A stretch of DNA of 64,000 bases from Certhia americana (taxonomy: Eukaryota; Chordata; Aves; Passeriformes; Certhiidae). Position numbers and translations under genes: made by a program. Shown in pieces: positions 1 through 12,529 of the stretch (its first letter is position 1; each line of letters opens with the position of its first letter). The stretch is taken from positions 1 through 64,000 of the forward strand of contig JAGMWU010000134.1 in NCBI GenBank assembly GCA_018697195.1, given 5' to 3'. Below the pieces are notes generated by a model that saw nothing but the letters and a program-made list of their open reading frames with translations, was not told the DNA's origin and did not search any database.

Positions 1-2219
1 TTAACTGATGCTGCACGCCAATGCGCAGGATGGATCCTGGAGCTCTCTCACTTCCCGAGCGACAACGGGCTGTTTCCAAGCCAGGCTTTTTGTGGAAGGG
101 CTGATGTCTATGCCTTGTCTTCAAGGCTGCAGAGACAGGAACAGTGCCACGGTCAGATCCTGCATGTGCACGCACCGAGGAGACCCCCGTGCCGAGGGCC
201 ACCCCAAGCCAGCTCTGGCCATGCCAAGGAGGGAGCAGGGAACCAAGAGATTCTGCCCCAAACTACTGACACTACTGCCCCAACGTGCCCTCAAAATCTC
301 TGTGGGTGCTGTGGCCCGACGACAGCCTTGGTCCGCAGAGGGAAGCAGAGCCCGTGGCCAGGCGGGGCTCGTGATTGCAGCTTTCCCGACAGCTGGGCTG
401 AGAGCCCACTGCCCTCACTCACCCTGACGATATGTGCTGGAGCTGTCCGCTTGTGCCCACTGAGGTGCCTGCCCAGCAATGCCTGAGAAGACAGAGCGTG
501 CCAGGCCGCTCAGCGCACAGCTCCCTGCCCTGGGCGCTGGCCCGCCCGGTGGCCCAACGACAAAAAAACGCCCTCATGGCCCCTGCAGGGCGCAGACCGA
601 GCCCATGACGCAGGCTGACCCCTCGAGGGCACGGCTGCGAGGGGCGGCAGGAGCGCCCAGGGCAGGCGGGGCTCGGCAGTGCCGGCCCGGCCCGGATGGC
701 CGCTGCCGGGGGCAGCAAGCCGGGTTGGGGCCCAGCTGCAGCCGGCTCGGGTGGGGAAGGAAAAAAGCCTTGGCTTGGGGCTCGACCAATGAACCGGATG
801 CTGCCGGTCGAAGGGACTCCTGTGGGCTGTGCATGTACAGCATGGCGTGGCGCAGGTGTTCTGCTGCTCGCTCCTATCCTCTGCCAGCTGCAGAGAGCGC
901 CAGAAAGGGTGCATTTGTGCGAGCTCAGCCCTCATGGCCGGGCTCTCCGTGCGCCAAGCCGCTGGCCTGCCCAGCCTGCCTGCCCGTGAGAGGCGGCCAG
1001 CAGCCGCTGGTTGCCTCTCTGCAGGGCCAGAGGGACGGCTGCCAGGCCTGGGCGCCGTGGTGCCTCCCTGGCCCACAGCCCAGGCCACAGAAGCCCGGAG
1101 CAAGAGCCCATGTGGCCCGAGGGAAGGGAGCAGTGTGGTGGGGTGCAGGCTGGCATCCCTGGGCTGCAGCACTGGCAGGGCCGCAGCTGCCAGCCACACA
1201 CACAGTGAGCAGCGGCGAGCTTGGTACTTCTCCAGCCTGAGGCTTTGCTTTCCAGGCTGTCCTTACCATGCGCTCCCCAACCTCCAGGTGCGATTCCACC
1301 TGCAGCGATCTCTTGGAGATCCTTCCTCTTCAGAGAGTGTGGCTGAGCAATACAGGCGTTTCCCCCGGGAGGCCGTCTGGATGAGCAGCAGAGACCCCAC
1401 AGATTGGCAACCACAGCCCAGACCACAGGACCCCCCACGGCCCTGGACCATGGCCAGGAGGAGGCTGCAGCCCGCCAGGCGCCAGAGCAGGAAGCAGCCA
1501 ACCCATGCCGGGGGGCCAGCGGCAGCCGCTGGTGGCTCACCCTCAACCACACTCTTGTTCTCATCATGGCGTGGAAGGAGAGTGGGAGCAGCCTTCTGGC
1601 GCACTAGTGTTACTTTCAGGGCCCTTTTTTGTTCTTTTTGTTTAAAACATCCAGGCATCTCTCGGAAGATGAACATGGAGCACAACTTCACCTGGCTGTC
1701 ATCCGGTAATGTAAGGAAGAAGAAAAGACCTCGGCAGCGGCTGCTCCAGGCACACGCTGGGCACGGAAATGACCAGGGCACAAAGTGTCCTGGGCAGCAG
1801 CCTGGGGCCGTGGGCTGGAGGCACAGAGTCTTACGTTGTCAAAGAGGCGGCAGGAGCACCTCAGCCAGCTAGGCAGGGCCAGCGGGGTTGTCTTTGGGGC
1901 GCTACGGTACGGGAACAAGAGCTGAGGGAAGGTGCCTCATCTAACCACGTCGCTGTCAGTTTCCCGCAGGAGCTCCATCAGCTGTTTGTGCAGGCTCCAC
2001 ATTCCTTACGGCCTGTGTGGAACGTAAGTGGTGTGAAAAGCCAGCCTGCTGCCGCATGGCCCAGAGCCAAAGGCCCTTGCCAAAGCACTGAGGCATCTGA
2101 AGCAGGGCAAGAGAGCTTGGCAGCTCCTCAGCGCCGCGATCCAGCCGAGCCCACACTAGGTGTTCCAAGGCCCCACGCCCGCAGCAGGGCTTCAGTCAGC
2201 CTCTGCCCCCTTTTCTCAC

Positions 2220-4555
2220 CATGGAGATATTCTTGCTGAGCATCCCGAGGCCTCTGAAGTGCCAAGCGGATGCCTTCTCCCTGCACTCGCTGCGCAGGTT
2301 CCTTGACAGATCTGTCCAGACGCTGTCAAGGCATTCACTCAGTTCGGCACTCTGGGTATCTGCCAGGCACAGGCGGTGACAGGTGGAGCCGGCCGGCAGG
2401 AGCCCGTGGCCCGCACAGGGCTGTGCCCAGACAGCATTACAGGGGCGCTGGCACCTCCCAGGCAGCTGCCGGCCGAGAGGGCAGAGAGCTGGAGGCAGCT
2501 GAGCTCGCCAGCCGCTGGCCTTCGGCGCACGCGCCACAAGGACTCCATGGCGGCCAAATCCCCAGTAATGGCGCGTCTTTGCTGCGCAGCAGGCCGAGCA
2601 GGTGGAATGCAATCGCGGAAGACAAGTGCAAGTGATGCCTGATGCATTTTCCCTGACCAGAGGACAACGGAACCAAACCCTGAGGCAGCGGGGCAAACTT
2701 CTCCCAGCACTGACTCACAGGGTCTGGTCTTTCTCCACTGTCCTGCAAGTGACCCGGGGCCCTTTGGGGGGCTAGTATATCGCCTGCGCTTGGGCACCCC
2801 TCCTGTCCCAGCCTTTTGGCAGTCTCCTTGGTGGCCATGCCTTGGTGACTAGCCTTCTGCCGACAACCATTGGGGTGTGTGGGACACTGCAGGCACAGGG
2901 CACAATCCGGGGCAGCTGCGAGAAAGTGTCTCACGCTGGCCAGCATGCCCATGAGCACAGTAGTGGTGTCCAGCACAGAGCATGTGTCCCAGCCATCTTG
3001 TCTTCCAACGCACACTCACCACATCGTCACGTGCAGTTGGGCAGAGCAGGGCCATTCAGGGTCTGCTCTGCAAAGCTGTGTGCAGACAAAGGCTGCCATG
3101 CTGGGAGCACTGGCTCCTGCCCTGGACACATGACAGGGACAGGAGGAGTGCATGTAGCACCTGTTGGTGCTTGGTGGCAAGGCCGTGTTGCTGCTGGGCA
3201 TCCCTTTCCAGAAAGTATCGACCCCTTGGCACGTGCAGGTGCTGAAGAGCACTTTGGAAGAGCAGGTTCACAAGGAGGCGGGGTAAATACACTGTCACGA
3301 CGTGTGGGACGGCAGGAAACTGGAGGATCTTCCACATCACCACAGTGTCGCAAAGGACGAGCAGCTGAGGCAGCGTGCTCAGTGCCAGGGTCCACGTGGC
3401 AGGGCCTGAGCGTGGCAGTAAGAGGCCAGTGTAGAACCGCAGGGGGGCTCCGGTTCTGGTGTTCCTGAAGCAGCTCCTGGCCGGTTCAGCCCAGCGCCTG
3501 AGGCAGGGAGATGGGCGTGGGGGATGGAGGACGGAGAGCTGAACTGACAGAAGGGGTGACCTTGGCGTGACAAAGGCCGGTCGCAGAACCTCCACAGCCA
3601 GGGCAAGGACAGCCGTGTGGTTCCCCATCGAGGGGCCTGTGCTGTGGCTCTGGCCAGTTTGCCCTATACCTGGGAGGAGTACGGCATGGCCTGCTCTGCA
3701 GTCCTTCACGAGCACAGATGGTCCTTCCACATGGTCATGAGCACTCTGTAGGTGAGAGCTCTGTCTCAGGAGTCTGGACACAGTGCCATGGCCTTGGCAG
3801 CAAGCGGCAGCTGAGCTATCTGCCTAGCCCTGCTGTGCCCACTGGCCTCCCCTGCGAGCACCCAGCATCCCAGGCCCTGTGGGGAGTGTCCCCTGAGAGC
3901 AGATAGGGACATGGCAGCCACTCTGGGGGTGATATGGCAGCACTCCAAAGACAGGAGCCAGAGTGCTCCTGGAGTTCTCTGTTTGTCACAACCTTGGACA
4001 GGCTCTACAGGCTGATGGCTTGGACCCCTGAGCTTTTTTTTTGGGCACGTGTGCCCCCGACCTTTCACATCCATGGGGCCACACGCAGCAGAGCCTCACC
4101 CTCATGGTCTTTGCCTCTGTCGGATCCATAAGGGGCCTGTACAGATTGTACTCAAAGGAACTCATTGGCATTAGCCAACTGGTGGAAATGTACATCACCT
4201 GGCGGGCAACTAGAAGAATGGCACGGGGAGACTTGGAAAGCTGCCGGGGGGAGTAATGTGCCCAGCTATTTCCGAGAAGTTCTTCCCTTGCCACCCGTGC
4301 TGCCATGGCCTCCAAGGCTTAGAGTGAGCAGCAGGCGTGGCTTGGGAGGCCATGTGATTCCTGGGAGGATCGAAGCCAGGCCGCAGGCTGCTTACTTGCT
4401 TTGGACTGGAAGGACCCTCCTCACAAGCATATCCAGCAGGGGCATGCGCTGGTGTTATTTTTGAAGAATGGAGAGTATAACTCCTGATCACAGTGCCCAT
4501 GACGCTGGTCGCTCCTTCCGCATTCTCTTCATGAGATTGCAAACCGATCTGTGCA
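2220..4555 (-). pseudogene. MROH-like HEAT-repeat exons in unit U1, mostly frameshifted
   Basis: Reading the minus strand, exons equivalent to those of the better copy at 50964-52577 lie at roughly 4430-4555, 4090-4205, 3600-3780, 3170-3350 and 2930-3075. In the first of these the phrase LMKRMRKE is recognisable but the frame then shifts. In the second, ...EYNLYRPLMD... survives between small indels. In the fourth, PHVVTVYLPRLLV and the DTFWK equivalent fall in separate frames. The last exon of the series (2220-2359, 140 bp) is open with good AG and GT borders and contains LSECLDSVW and NLRSECREK, a typical MROH HEAT helix pair. Either this copy is a decayed pseudogene or its consensus sequence is inaccurate. 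MROH proteins are built of HEAT repeats and their molecular role in birds is not established. Confidence 0.65.
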
Positions 4556-4917
4556 GAAGGCAAGAGCAAGGGATGTCCATGGAGGCTCCAAGCACGTGCT
4601 GGCTGAGCCGTGACAAGAGGCCGCAGCCCAGGGGTGGGAAGGGGATGGCTGCAGGTACCTGTGCTGTCCTGCGAAAAGTCCATGGGTGCGTTGGCGCTCG
4701 TGCTGTGTGCTCCGTGGCGACCTGCCAAAGAGGAGCGACAGCCAGAGCTGAGGAGCTGAGGGAGAGGCCGAGAACACAGCCCAGCCCAGCGCTGCAGGCA
4801 GGGACAGGCCCGGATTCCCCAGGGCATGGAGCACGGTCGAGGAGTGTCTGCTGGCCCCTCTTCTGTGCTGTCCATAGGGGCAGGTCCCCCCAGGGGGTGG
4901 CATGGCATGGACAGATG

Positions 4918-5027
4918 GAAACGGGATGGGACAGGACAGACGGGATGGGATGGGATTGGATGGAATGGATGGGATGGATGGGATGGGATGGGATGGGATT
5001 GGGATGGGATGGATGAGATTGGGAACG
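4918..5027. repeat. Degenerate GGGAT pentanucleotide tract in unit U1
   Basis: About 110 bp of GGGAT and variants (GGGATT, GGAAT, GGATG). It lies at the same intronic place as the tracts at 44048-44170 and 52961-53060 in the other units. It generates spurious open frames of IPSHP or MGWDG repeats on both strands. Confidence 0.9.
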
Positions 5028-8019
5028 GGGCGAAGCAAGCTGCAGCACCACCATGCCAGCTCTGCCACTCACCCCTCCGAGGTGGCTGCCGCTGCTCCAG
5101 CTCTTCAGGCTGCTGTCCTGGGGCAGTTTTTCCAGGCCCTTCTTTCTGCTCCTTCGCCCAGGCCAAGCTTTGGCACACTCAGGGGGGCTCTTGCAGTCGT
5201 CACTGCCTGCATTCATGCTACTTGCAGCAAAGATTGCTCAAGAGAAGCTCTGCTCAGCAAAGTCCTTGCAGTGGTGCCTTAAGGTACAAAGCTAAAGGCA
5301 AGAGTGAATCTTGGCAATGCTACAGGACAGCAAGTCCTGCACTCTGGTCGCCCCGAGCTTCCGTCCACAAGGACAGGAGACTCCTGCGCCAAGCACCGTG
5401 TGTCGCAAATGCCACAGTCTGCCCTCGAGGACACCTGCAGAAGAAGCCTCGGGAAGACCACAGTCCCCCAAGTACCGTGGTCTGGCCTCTGATGTCACCT
5501 GCAGGAGTAGCGCCTCGGAAAACTCCGGGTCCGCAAGGAATTGGTGTGCTGTGATTGGGCTCCTCACAGCACCGGCTCTTGTCCGGTATCCTGTCCGTCG
5601 CGTGCTCCGAGCACTTGTGGCGTGGCTGTGGCACTGCCAACACCATCTGTCACCACACACTGTCACAAAAGGGCCCTGGAACGACAATCCTGTCCCGTCC
5701 ATGCCAACGCTGACCGTGCAACACTGTGTCACAAAGCCCTTGCACTCCACCACCACGCTGCCCTGGTGCGCCCCCAGCCCAGCCAAAGTGGCCCAGGTCG
5801 GAAGGAAATGCCTTGCCCCAGGCCAAGTGTGTCAAACAGCCTGATGGGTCTTCGGAAGGGCTCAAAACCTCAGCAAAGTCTGCCTCTGCTCTGCAGGCTC
5901 AGGCAGCAGAAGGAGCCCCAAAGCTGCCCATGGCAGCACAGTGGGCAGGGCATGGGGCCTTGCACTAAAGCTGCCACGGCCCCTTGGGACACGTCCCGCA
6001 TGCGGCCATCCGAAACGCGGCCGTGTGACACAGAACCGGAAACGTGTTGGGCCAGCACGAATGCTGCTCGGAGCCCTGTGCACAGGGAGCCTGAAATCAG
6101 CAGTGTGGCAAGTCCCCACCAAGCAGAGTCCTCCTGAGCCCTGCAGCGCTGGGCCTGTTCCTGCCCCAGAGACCTGTGCCCCGAGGGGGCTTCTCTGCCA
6201 GGGGCAGCCAAAGTCCAACACACACGGGGGGCTGTGCTCATCCTACAGGGGCTTTGGCAGGAGCACCCAGAGCACTGTTGGCAACTTCACATGATGTTTC
6301 TCCTTCCCGAAATACCTTTTTGCATGGAAGGGATAGCAGTAGCACAAAAACACCCAACGTTAGAATTTCACCAGAAAAAGAGACTCCTCAGAGAACACTG
6401 CCCACGTTCCTAGTGCTTTCCTGTCTTTCCTGCATTTGGAAAAACAATGAGTTGCCAGCCTCATGCTCTTCAACGCTCCAGTTTCTGGTGTCCTGGCCCT
6501 GTGACAGCTCATATCCAAAGACAGCAGTGTGCGTGCTGAGGGCATTGGCAATGGACAGCCACAAACGGGAAGACGCAGTGAACTCTAGGCAGACCCTGGA
6601 TAAGTGCAGAGGACAGGAAAAGTGGGAGGATAAGGTGTCCGATTGGTCTCTGATGCTGGGGCCATCCCCCTTGAATGAGTCTAGCCATAGGACAAATGCT
6701 GAATCTTACAGTTCCTTTAACCCTTTTGGGCTCTTTAGATGCACATGGGACAGACTTATTGCCACAGCTCTGCCAAACTGATCAGGAACAATGGAAGGCG
6801 CGCTGGTATGAAATGGCCTCCAGCAAGGACAAAGCAGATCTTCTAGCAGCAAAAAAACCTGACTCAAAGTGCTTCGCCTGCAGCCTGACTGTTGTCCCAC
6901 ATTGACTGCTTTTCTTCAGGCACCTGCTGCTTCTTCGCTTTGTTCCCAAGCAAGTCCGGATTTTAGTTTGGAGCTCATGCACGTGTCTTTAGTGACTGCA
7001 TGTGGAAGGCGTGGCAGCTGCAGCGCAGGGCTCGTGTCCCCGGCTCACGATGGCACCAATGCCGCTGCCTTGGATACCTGCCACTGTGGAAGCGAGTCTG
7101 CCCTCAAGCTGGCCATCGGAAGCCAGTCGAGGTCACGGCTGCAGCTGTAGCTGCCTAAGCTTCTGCTGTTGAGGCTGACAATTCAAGAGAAGCCACTGTG
7201 GCCAATTCTGCTGAAAGACCTTCTGCCAACCATGTGCATGGTGCCCACAGTATCCCCCTTCCGCGGCAGCACTCAGCAGCCCTGCTCGAGGAGATATCGC
7301 CGCCCTCACCCATTGTGGCAGAAGTTCTGTGGGGGCCAGGGCTCTGTGTCAGGGGCCCTCGGTCCTCGTCACCGAGGCCTTGTCAGTGCCAGCCCTTCCT
7401 CTGCCCACTGCCCTGGCAGCACCCAGTGAACCGTTGCGCCTGCAGGGCCCCTTGCCTTCCTTGTTCCCTGCAGCCGCGGCCTTGGCCCTCAAGGGGTGTC
7501 CCCACCTTCCTGCCTGATGCCCACCTCCAGGGCTTCTGCCACAGTTGTGGGATACTGTCTTCCCACCCCTTTGTCCCGCCGGGCAGTCCGCAGCTCCTCA
7601 GACCCTTCACGACCTCCCACCACCCTCCTCGCAGGCTCTCCCCCAGCCCGGGCCAAGCTGACCGGCAGCGGCCAGCCCCGACGGAGCTCCAGAATGGCCC
7701 CATTGAGAGCACCTCGAGCCCTCAGCACTCCGACGCACACACGGGGCAGGAGGACACACACGGCGCTGTCCTGCCAGGGACGGGCTTGTGGCCCATCTCC
7801 GGCACCAGGGCTCAAGGATCCCCAGCGCTCTGCCGTCACGTTTCAGGCCTCGCAGAAGCCCCAAAGGCCAAGGGGCTTCCTGGCCATGTTCCCTTCCCAC
7901 TGCACTCTGGGCGCTTCCTGAGTGAAAGGACGCCCCGTTTTCTTCCCCCTCTTTCCCTATGCGCCTGCGGACACTAATCACCAGAGAAAACTCCTTTGAG
8001 TCTGGATAAGAACTTACTC

Positions 8020-8356
8020 TTATTTATATTCGAAAGAGAACAAAAGAAGGGAAAAACAAAATAAAAAATTCCCCTCGACCCGTGGCTGATAGCAGCCTCT
8101 CAAATCAGCTCTCCTCAGAGCTCCACCAGCAGCACAGCCGGCACGGCCCCACTAGACGCAAGGCCGTTTTCTTCCATGACCTTGGCGGACTGATGGTGCA
8201 GCATGGCCAGGTGGAGCATGGAGCTCTCTCTCCCTTCCCGGAGACAAAGTCTGTTTCCTAGAGACCAGGCTGTTTGATGGCAGGGCTGATGTCCTCTGCC
8301 TTGTCTTCAAGGGCTGCCAAAACAGGAAGAGAGCCACGGTCAGATCCGTCACCCTC
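8020..8356 (-). repeat. MROH-like unit U2: 3' end fragment
   Basis: Positions 8020-8356 match the 3' terminal part of the units at 42098-42425 and 47911-48245, including the sequence around the poly(A)-signal landmark (here AATAAG on the minus strand at about 8018-8023). The match stops near 8356, where single-copy sequence begins. The missing remainder is plausibly the fragment at 40537-42098. Confidence 0.7.
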
Positions 8357-8449
8357 TGCCTCTCAGCATGCTGCAGACCTTTGCTGGGCTCCCCCTTGAC
8401 GCTGCGTCTTTCCCAGCTCACTCAGCCCATCCCACCTTCCTTCCTGCCC

Positions 8450-10948
8450 TTCCTTGATCTCTTGCAGCTCCACTCCCGTGGTCCTTTGGGGAGGTGCTGC
8501 CACAACTCCAGCTGCAGTCAGGATGTCAAGTCCAGGCTAAGCAGCATTGAGGCAGTGCCACGACGATGTGCTCTCCACCAGGGAGGAAGGGAAGAGCAAA
8601 CACTGCCAGCAGTTCATTCCCTGGCCTTGGGCCAGCAGGAGTGCTTTTCCACCTCTCCTGGGTACAGTTTGCATGGCAGCATCCCCGAGAGCCCCACTGC
8701 CCTCTCTTGCAGCACCAATGGCCACATCAGTCTGTCATTCTCTGCTGCCACTCAGGACGACTTTTCCCCTGGCAGGCACACATCCTCATCTGCAGCAGCA
8801 CTTGGCTTTCCTCTCTTCTCTCCCCACTGGCTGCTCTCACATGACCAAAGTCAAACACCTTTCTCTCAACAGCAAACTTGGTCTCCAGTTTGCAAGTGAG
8901 GTACGTCCTAGAAAAACAGAGCACTAGGGCAGCTCAGAAATTTCAGCTGAAAGCTGATGGTTCTGCCTGCCTTCCTCTCATAGAGGGCTCATTCCTGGTC
9001 CCAAACATAGCCCCATTCAGCTTTCACTGGCCCAAATTCAGAGTAGAAGACACAGAGGGCTTGCTCCACACAGCCCCTTATCCTGCCATCTCCCACAGCT
9101 CCAGCCTTGCAAAAATTCACAATTCTCCTTTCACAAGCATTACCTCTCGCCTGGCTTTTTCAAATCTAGTTCATTCCACTTCTAGTTCCGCCTGCAGGGT
9201 GGCAACTTTCTGCCTCATCTCAAACAGCACTTTCTTGTGCTCCTGCTATCTCTTTGCCTTCCCTTCTACCCATTGCTCCAGCATCACCTGCACCTCTGCA
9301 TGGTGCCTTTCACATTCATTTTCCTGAGGAAGGGAGAAAAAATTTTGCAAGATAAAGTCCGAGGCAAGGTCCTTGCTGAAGAATGTGAAGCTTCATTCCT
9401 CCCACCACCGCCAACCTGAAAGGACAACAGCACTGGCTTTCTGGGCTCCAGAAACTGTGTCCTGTCAGGGAATTTTAAAAAAAGCTCAGCAGGTGCAGGA
9501 ATCACAGACTTGTGGAATCCTTTCTGTTGGGAAAGACCTTCCCAAGCATGGAGTCCAACCACTGCGAAAAGGACGTGTCACCTGCCCCTTTCTGATGCCC
9601 CAGTCACAAGGACTGAAGGATAAAGGAGCCTCCCTCAGCTGCTCCTCATCAGACCTCTGCTCCAGAGCCTTCCCCAGCTCCCATCCCTATTTTAGAGGCT
9701 CTGGGGCTGCCCAATGCAGCAAATTTTGCAGAAGCATGCAACACTTTGCTGATGAACAACATGAATATTCTCTGGCTAATAAATGCTTGTGCCACCTTGA
9801 GCCAGGTGTGCACAGCAATGTCCCTGTCTTCTACTGCCAGAAACAGCATCTGGGCTGATCTGGCTGGCACAACTCCCACTCCCACATGTGCTGCCTAAGG
9901 GATAAGGTGTCCAGAGCTGTGATAACATCATCCCTCCGTTGCTCCACCAGATCCCTCTGAAGCTGCACCCACTCCAGTGTCTGCCTCTTGATTTCCACCT
10001 GCAATGATGGGTCTTCTCCCTCGAGTGCAGCCAAGTGCTCCCCTCTGCAAGAATGGGCGAGACAGGTTTTCATTGAAAAACCAGTCTCATTTCCAAAACC
10101 AACCTCCATCCTATCCTGCTGCTCTGCCTTTTCCTCCTGGGCTGACGCTTCCTTCCACTGCTTGGTGTTCTTCTGATGCGCACACAAGGCTCCAGGCTCT
10201 GGGATTCCAGTGCATTGCTGCAGCATCTGCCTGGACTTCTCAATGTTGGCGCTGCAGAGACAAGGCCCAGTCAGAAGAACAAAGAGGCCTGAAGAGTCAC
10301 CAATCCCATTTTCAGCATTCCACGATGGAGCAGCGAGCAGTGGGCTAAGCAAGACCTTGCTCTTTCCCTGCCAAGAAAATCCTCCAGAGGCAAAGCAAAA
10401 GGAAGCAGGATTTTGCCTTCCTTCAGTGACAAGCACTGGCTGGGCAGGGCCACACAAAGAACAGAATACAGGGAACCAGCATGGTGAGAAGAAGGAGTCT
10501 TCTATGCCAACATGGCTGTGCATCGCCCAGACAGCCTTGGGAGTCACAGCAGAGCAGGAAAATCCCAGACAGGACGATGCTTGCAAGCCACACTGAGGCC
10601 TACGCATTGTAGGGCAGGTGATTTCTTCACCCAGGACACCTCTGAACTCCCACACCTGGAAGCAGATTGCCTCTGCAATGCAGGAGGAGGAGGAGGAGGA
10701 GGAGGAAACACTCACCTTCTGATTTCCTCTATCAGACAGTCCACGTACTCCTGGTGGCTTCTGAGCCTCTGGCTTTTCTCCTCCATTTGCTCAAAACGCC
10801 ACCGCAAGCGCCCACGATTCTCTGTGGCTTCCCAAACCAGTTCAAAGGGATGCTCTTCATCAGTGGACGTCAGAGTTGAGAGGGTCTTCCCAGGATTGGC
10901 AGTGTCCATGATGGAATTGGCCATGCTGTCACTGTCGTCTAAGAGCAC
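8450..10948 (-). pseudogene. Decayed coiled-coil protein gene
   Basis: I do not recognise the family. On the minus strand there are exon-like segments with consensus borders: 10716-10948 (233 bp, ending ...SHQEYVDCLIEEIR), 10104-10251 (148 bp, starting ANIEKSRQMLQQC, in phase with the previous one), about 9870-10044 (EIKRQTLEWVQLQRDL), and 9144-9323 (180 bp, 60 codons). The residues are rich in E, K, Q, R and L with heptad-like spacing, which suggests a coiled coil. The 9144-9323 exon keeps perfect AG and GT borders but has two in-frame stops (TAG and TGA). The join from 10104 to about 10044 is off by one base. Further coil-like sequence lies at 8727-8924. The gene is probably no longer functional. 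Confidence 0.5.
9498..9690 (+). mobile_element. CR1 LINE fragment
   Basis: The segment has the CR1 3' tail phrase aatcacagacttgtggaat, then ...gggaaagaccttcccaagca... and a ccaacc motif. Further along it has the ctcctcatcagacctctgct stretch typical of CR1. It is a truncated, diverged copy. Confidence 0.65.
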
Positions 10949-11299
10949 CTGAAAGCCCACATCCAGCTGCTAGTCAGGGATTCTCTTGCTATTCCAAAGT
11001 ACCCCTGAGATGCCTCTTCTGATCCCACAAGAAGCAGTGTCCATTCATGGAGAAGCAGTTTCCCAATCCCAGCCAGCTCAGCACAGTTTACTCACCTCAG
11101 GGGCTCTGCAGGAACGTGCCTGATGAGAAAGCCTTCGAGCTCCCTGGAAGAGCACAGGGAAGAGCACACTCAGACTGCATGGCTGCCCCTGAGGCAGTCA
11201 TCTCTAAGTGCTTCCCAGCCTATCCCAGAGCACAGCAAGTCCAGCTGAGCTCTTCCTCCCCTCCTTGGCAATCTTTTCAGCCCAGTAATTTGACAGCAG

Positions 11300-11720
11300 C
11301 ACAAACAAACATGCTGGATGGTGTCTCATCACTTCTAAGAACACCAGAAGGGGAGTTGCCCAGAGCCCCAGCCAACCTGGCCTTGAACACTGCCAGGGAT
11401 GCAGGGGCAGCCCCAGCTTCTCTGGGCAACCTGTGCCAGGGCCTCTGCACCCTCACAGGGCAGAGTTCTCTGCCAATATCCCATCCATCCCTGCCCTGTC
11501 TCAGGGGGAAGCCATTGTCCCTTGTCCTGTCCCTGTAGGCCCCTGGCTTAAGTCCGCTTCCAACTCTCTTGCAGCCCCTTCATGCATTGCAAGGGGCTCT
11601 AAGGTCAGCCTGGAACCTTCTGCAGGATGAACAAGACCAGCTCTTGCATCCTTTCCCCTTGGCACAGGTGCTCCAGCCCTTGGAGCATCTTCCTACTCTC
11701 CTTGGGGCCTCCTCTGGGAC
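11300..11720 (+). mobile_element. CR1 LINE fragment
   Basis: CR1 tail phrases in order: ccaacctggccttgaacact, then ctctgggcaacctgtgccag, then a ccccttgtcctgtccctgta-like segment, and gtgctccagcccttggagca near the right end. It is diverged and carries internal indels. Confidence 0.75.
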
Positions 11721-12039
11721 TCTGGGCCTCATCTCGCACATGTCTGGGAGAAACCCATTCTTGCCTCTGGGAAGCGCTGAGGCTGTGCTCTAAATTGGGC
11801 TGAGGGGAAGGCAATCAAAAGCTGCTCCCTTCTTTGTGCCCACAGCCTCCAGTGGCACAAGGATGGAGCAGGAGATGTGGCTGTGCTCTGGGATGGCCAG
11901 GAGTGCCCCATTCCCTCCCAGGCCTGTCCCCATGGCAAGCACCAAAGCTGCTGCCAGCTCTGCAACAGCCAACTGGTCATCCCTTGCTCTTCCCAAAGGG
12001 AACCTGAAGCACCTGGTTCTAGCCCAGATTAACTGGTGG

Positions 12040-12454
12040 CTTCCTTGGAGATACCCACCCTTGGCGACTTTTATGAGAGACCACGCTGATTCTGTGGTCT
12101 CTCAGAACCTTTAATAAGGAAAAAATAACAAACTAGATGGCATGCCCAATATAAGGATGGGACCGAAAAACACGGGGTCCAGGGTGACAGCAGTTTTTAT
12201 GCAGGTAGGAAAGAGTCGGGTTAAGGTGGGGATCTGATGGGACAATCCAATAGGGGAAAGCGATTAGGAAAATGGAAAGTTTTGCGGAAGAAAATAACCA
12301 ATAATAATAACGAGAACTGAGAACTTTCTAGCAACAATATTAATATACGAAATGAGGTATTGAGGGGTGGGTCTTAGCTCACATAAATGGAGAAGAGCTT
12401 TCCCCTGGCTTAAAGCCAAGGTCTTCACCCTCCTCTGTGGAGCAGACCCTGACA
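12040..12454 (-). mobile_element. Solo LTR (minus strand)
   Basis: Read on the minus strand it starts TGTCAGGGTCTG at 12454. A TATA-like TGCATAAAAACTG follows, then CCTTATTAAAGGTTC as a poly(A)-type signal and a GTGGTCTCTCATAAAAG U5-like end near 12060. No coding sequence flanks it, so it is taken as a solo LTR. The left edge is approximate and the family was not identified. Confidence 0.55.
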
Positions 12455-12529
12455 TTTTCCCCATTTTGCTTTTCTTAATCAGAGGGATAAACTGTCTCTT
12501 CCAAAATGATAAGCATAAACTTGAATGAA

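Larger units (their letters stand above)
1..8020 (-). repeat. MROH-like tandem unit U1 (about 8.2 kb period)
   Basis: This block matches 48090-54660 over positions 1 to about 6620, and matches 40537-42098 and 46230-47911 over about 6600-8020. It therefore represents nearly one full period of a tandem array. The genes lie on the minus strand, so the 5' end of the unit is near 8000 and the 3' end falls just left of position 1. The matches carry many one- or two-base insertions and deletions relative to U5, on top of substitutions. Unit limits are set by alignment by eye to the poly(A)-signal landmark shared by units U2, U4 and U5. Confidence 0.8.

Noticed and set aside
829..1872. 347-codon plus-strand open frame
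   Set aside because: Antisense to the MROH-like unit and not preserved in U4 or U5, where indels break it.
4210..5178. 322-codon minus-strand open frame with repeated IPSHP residues
   Set aside because: It is a translation of the degenerate GGGAT repeat together with parts of several exons and introns of the MROH-like unit; the true frame of each exon differs.
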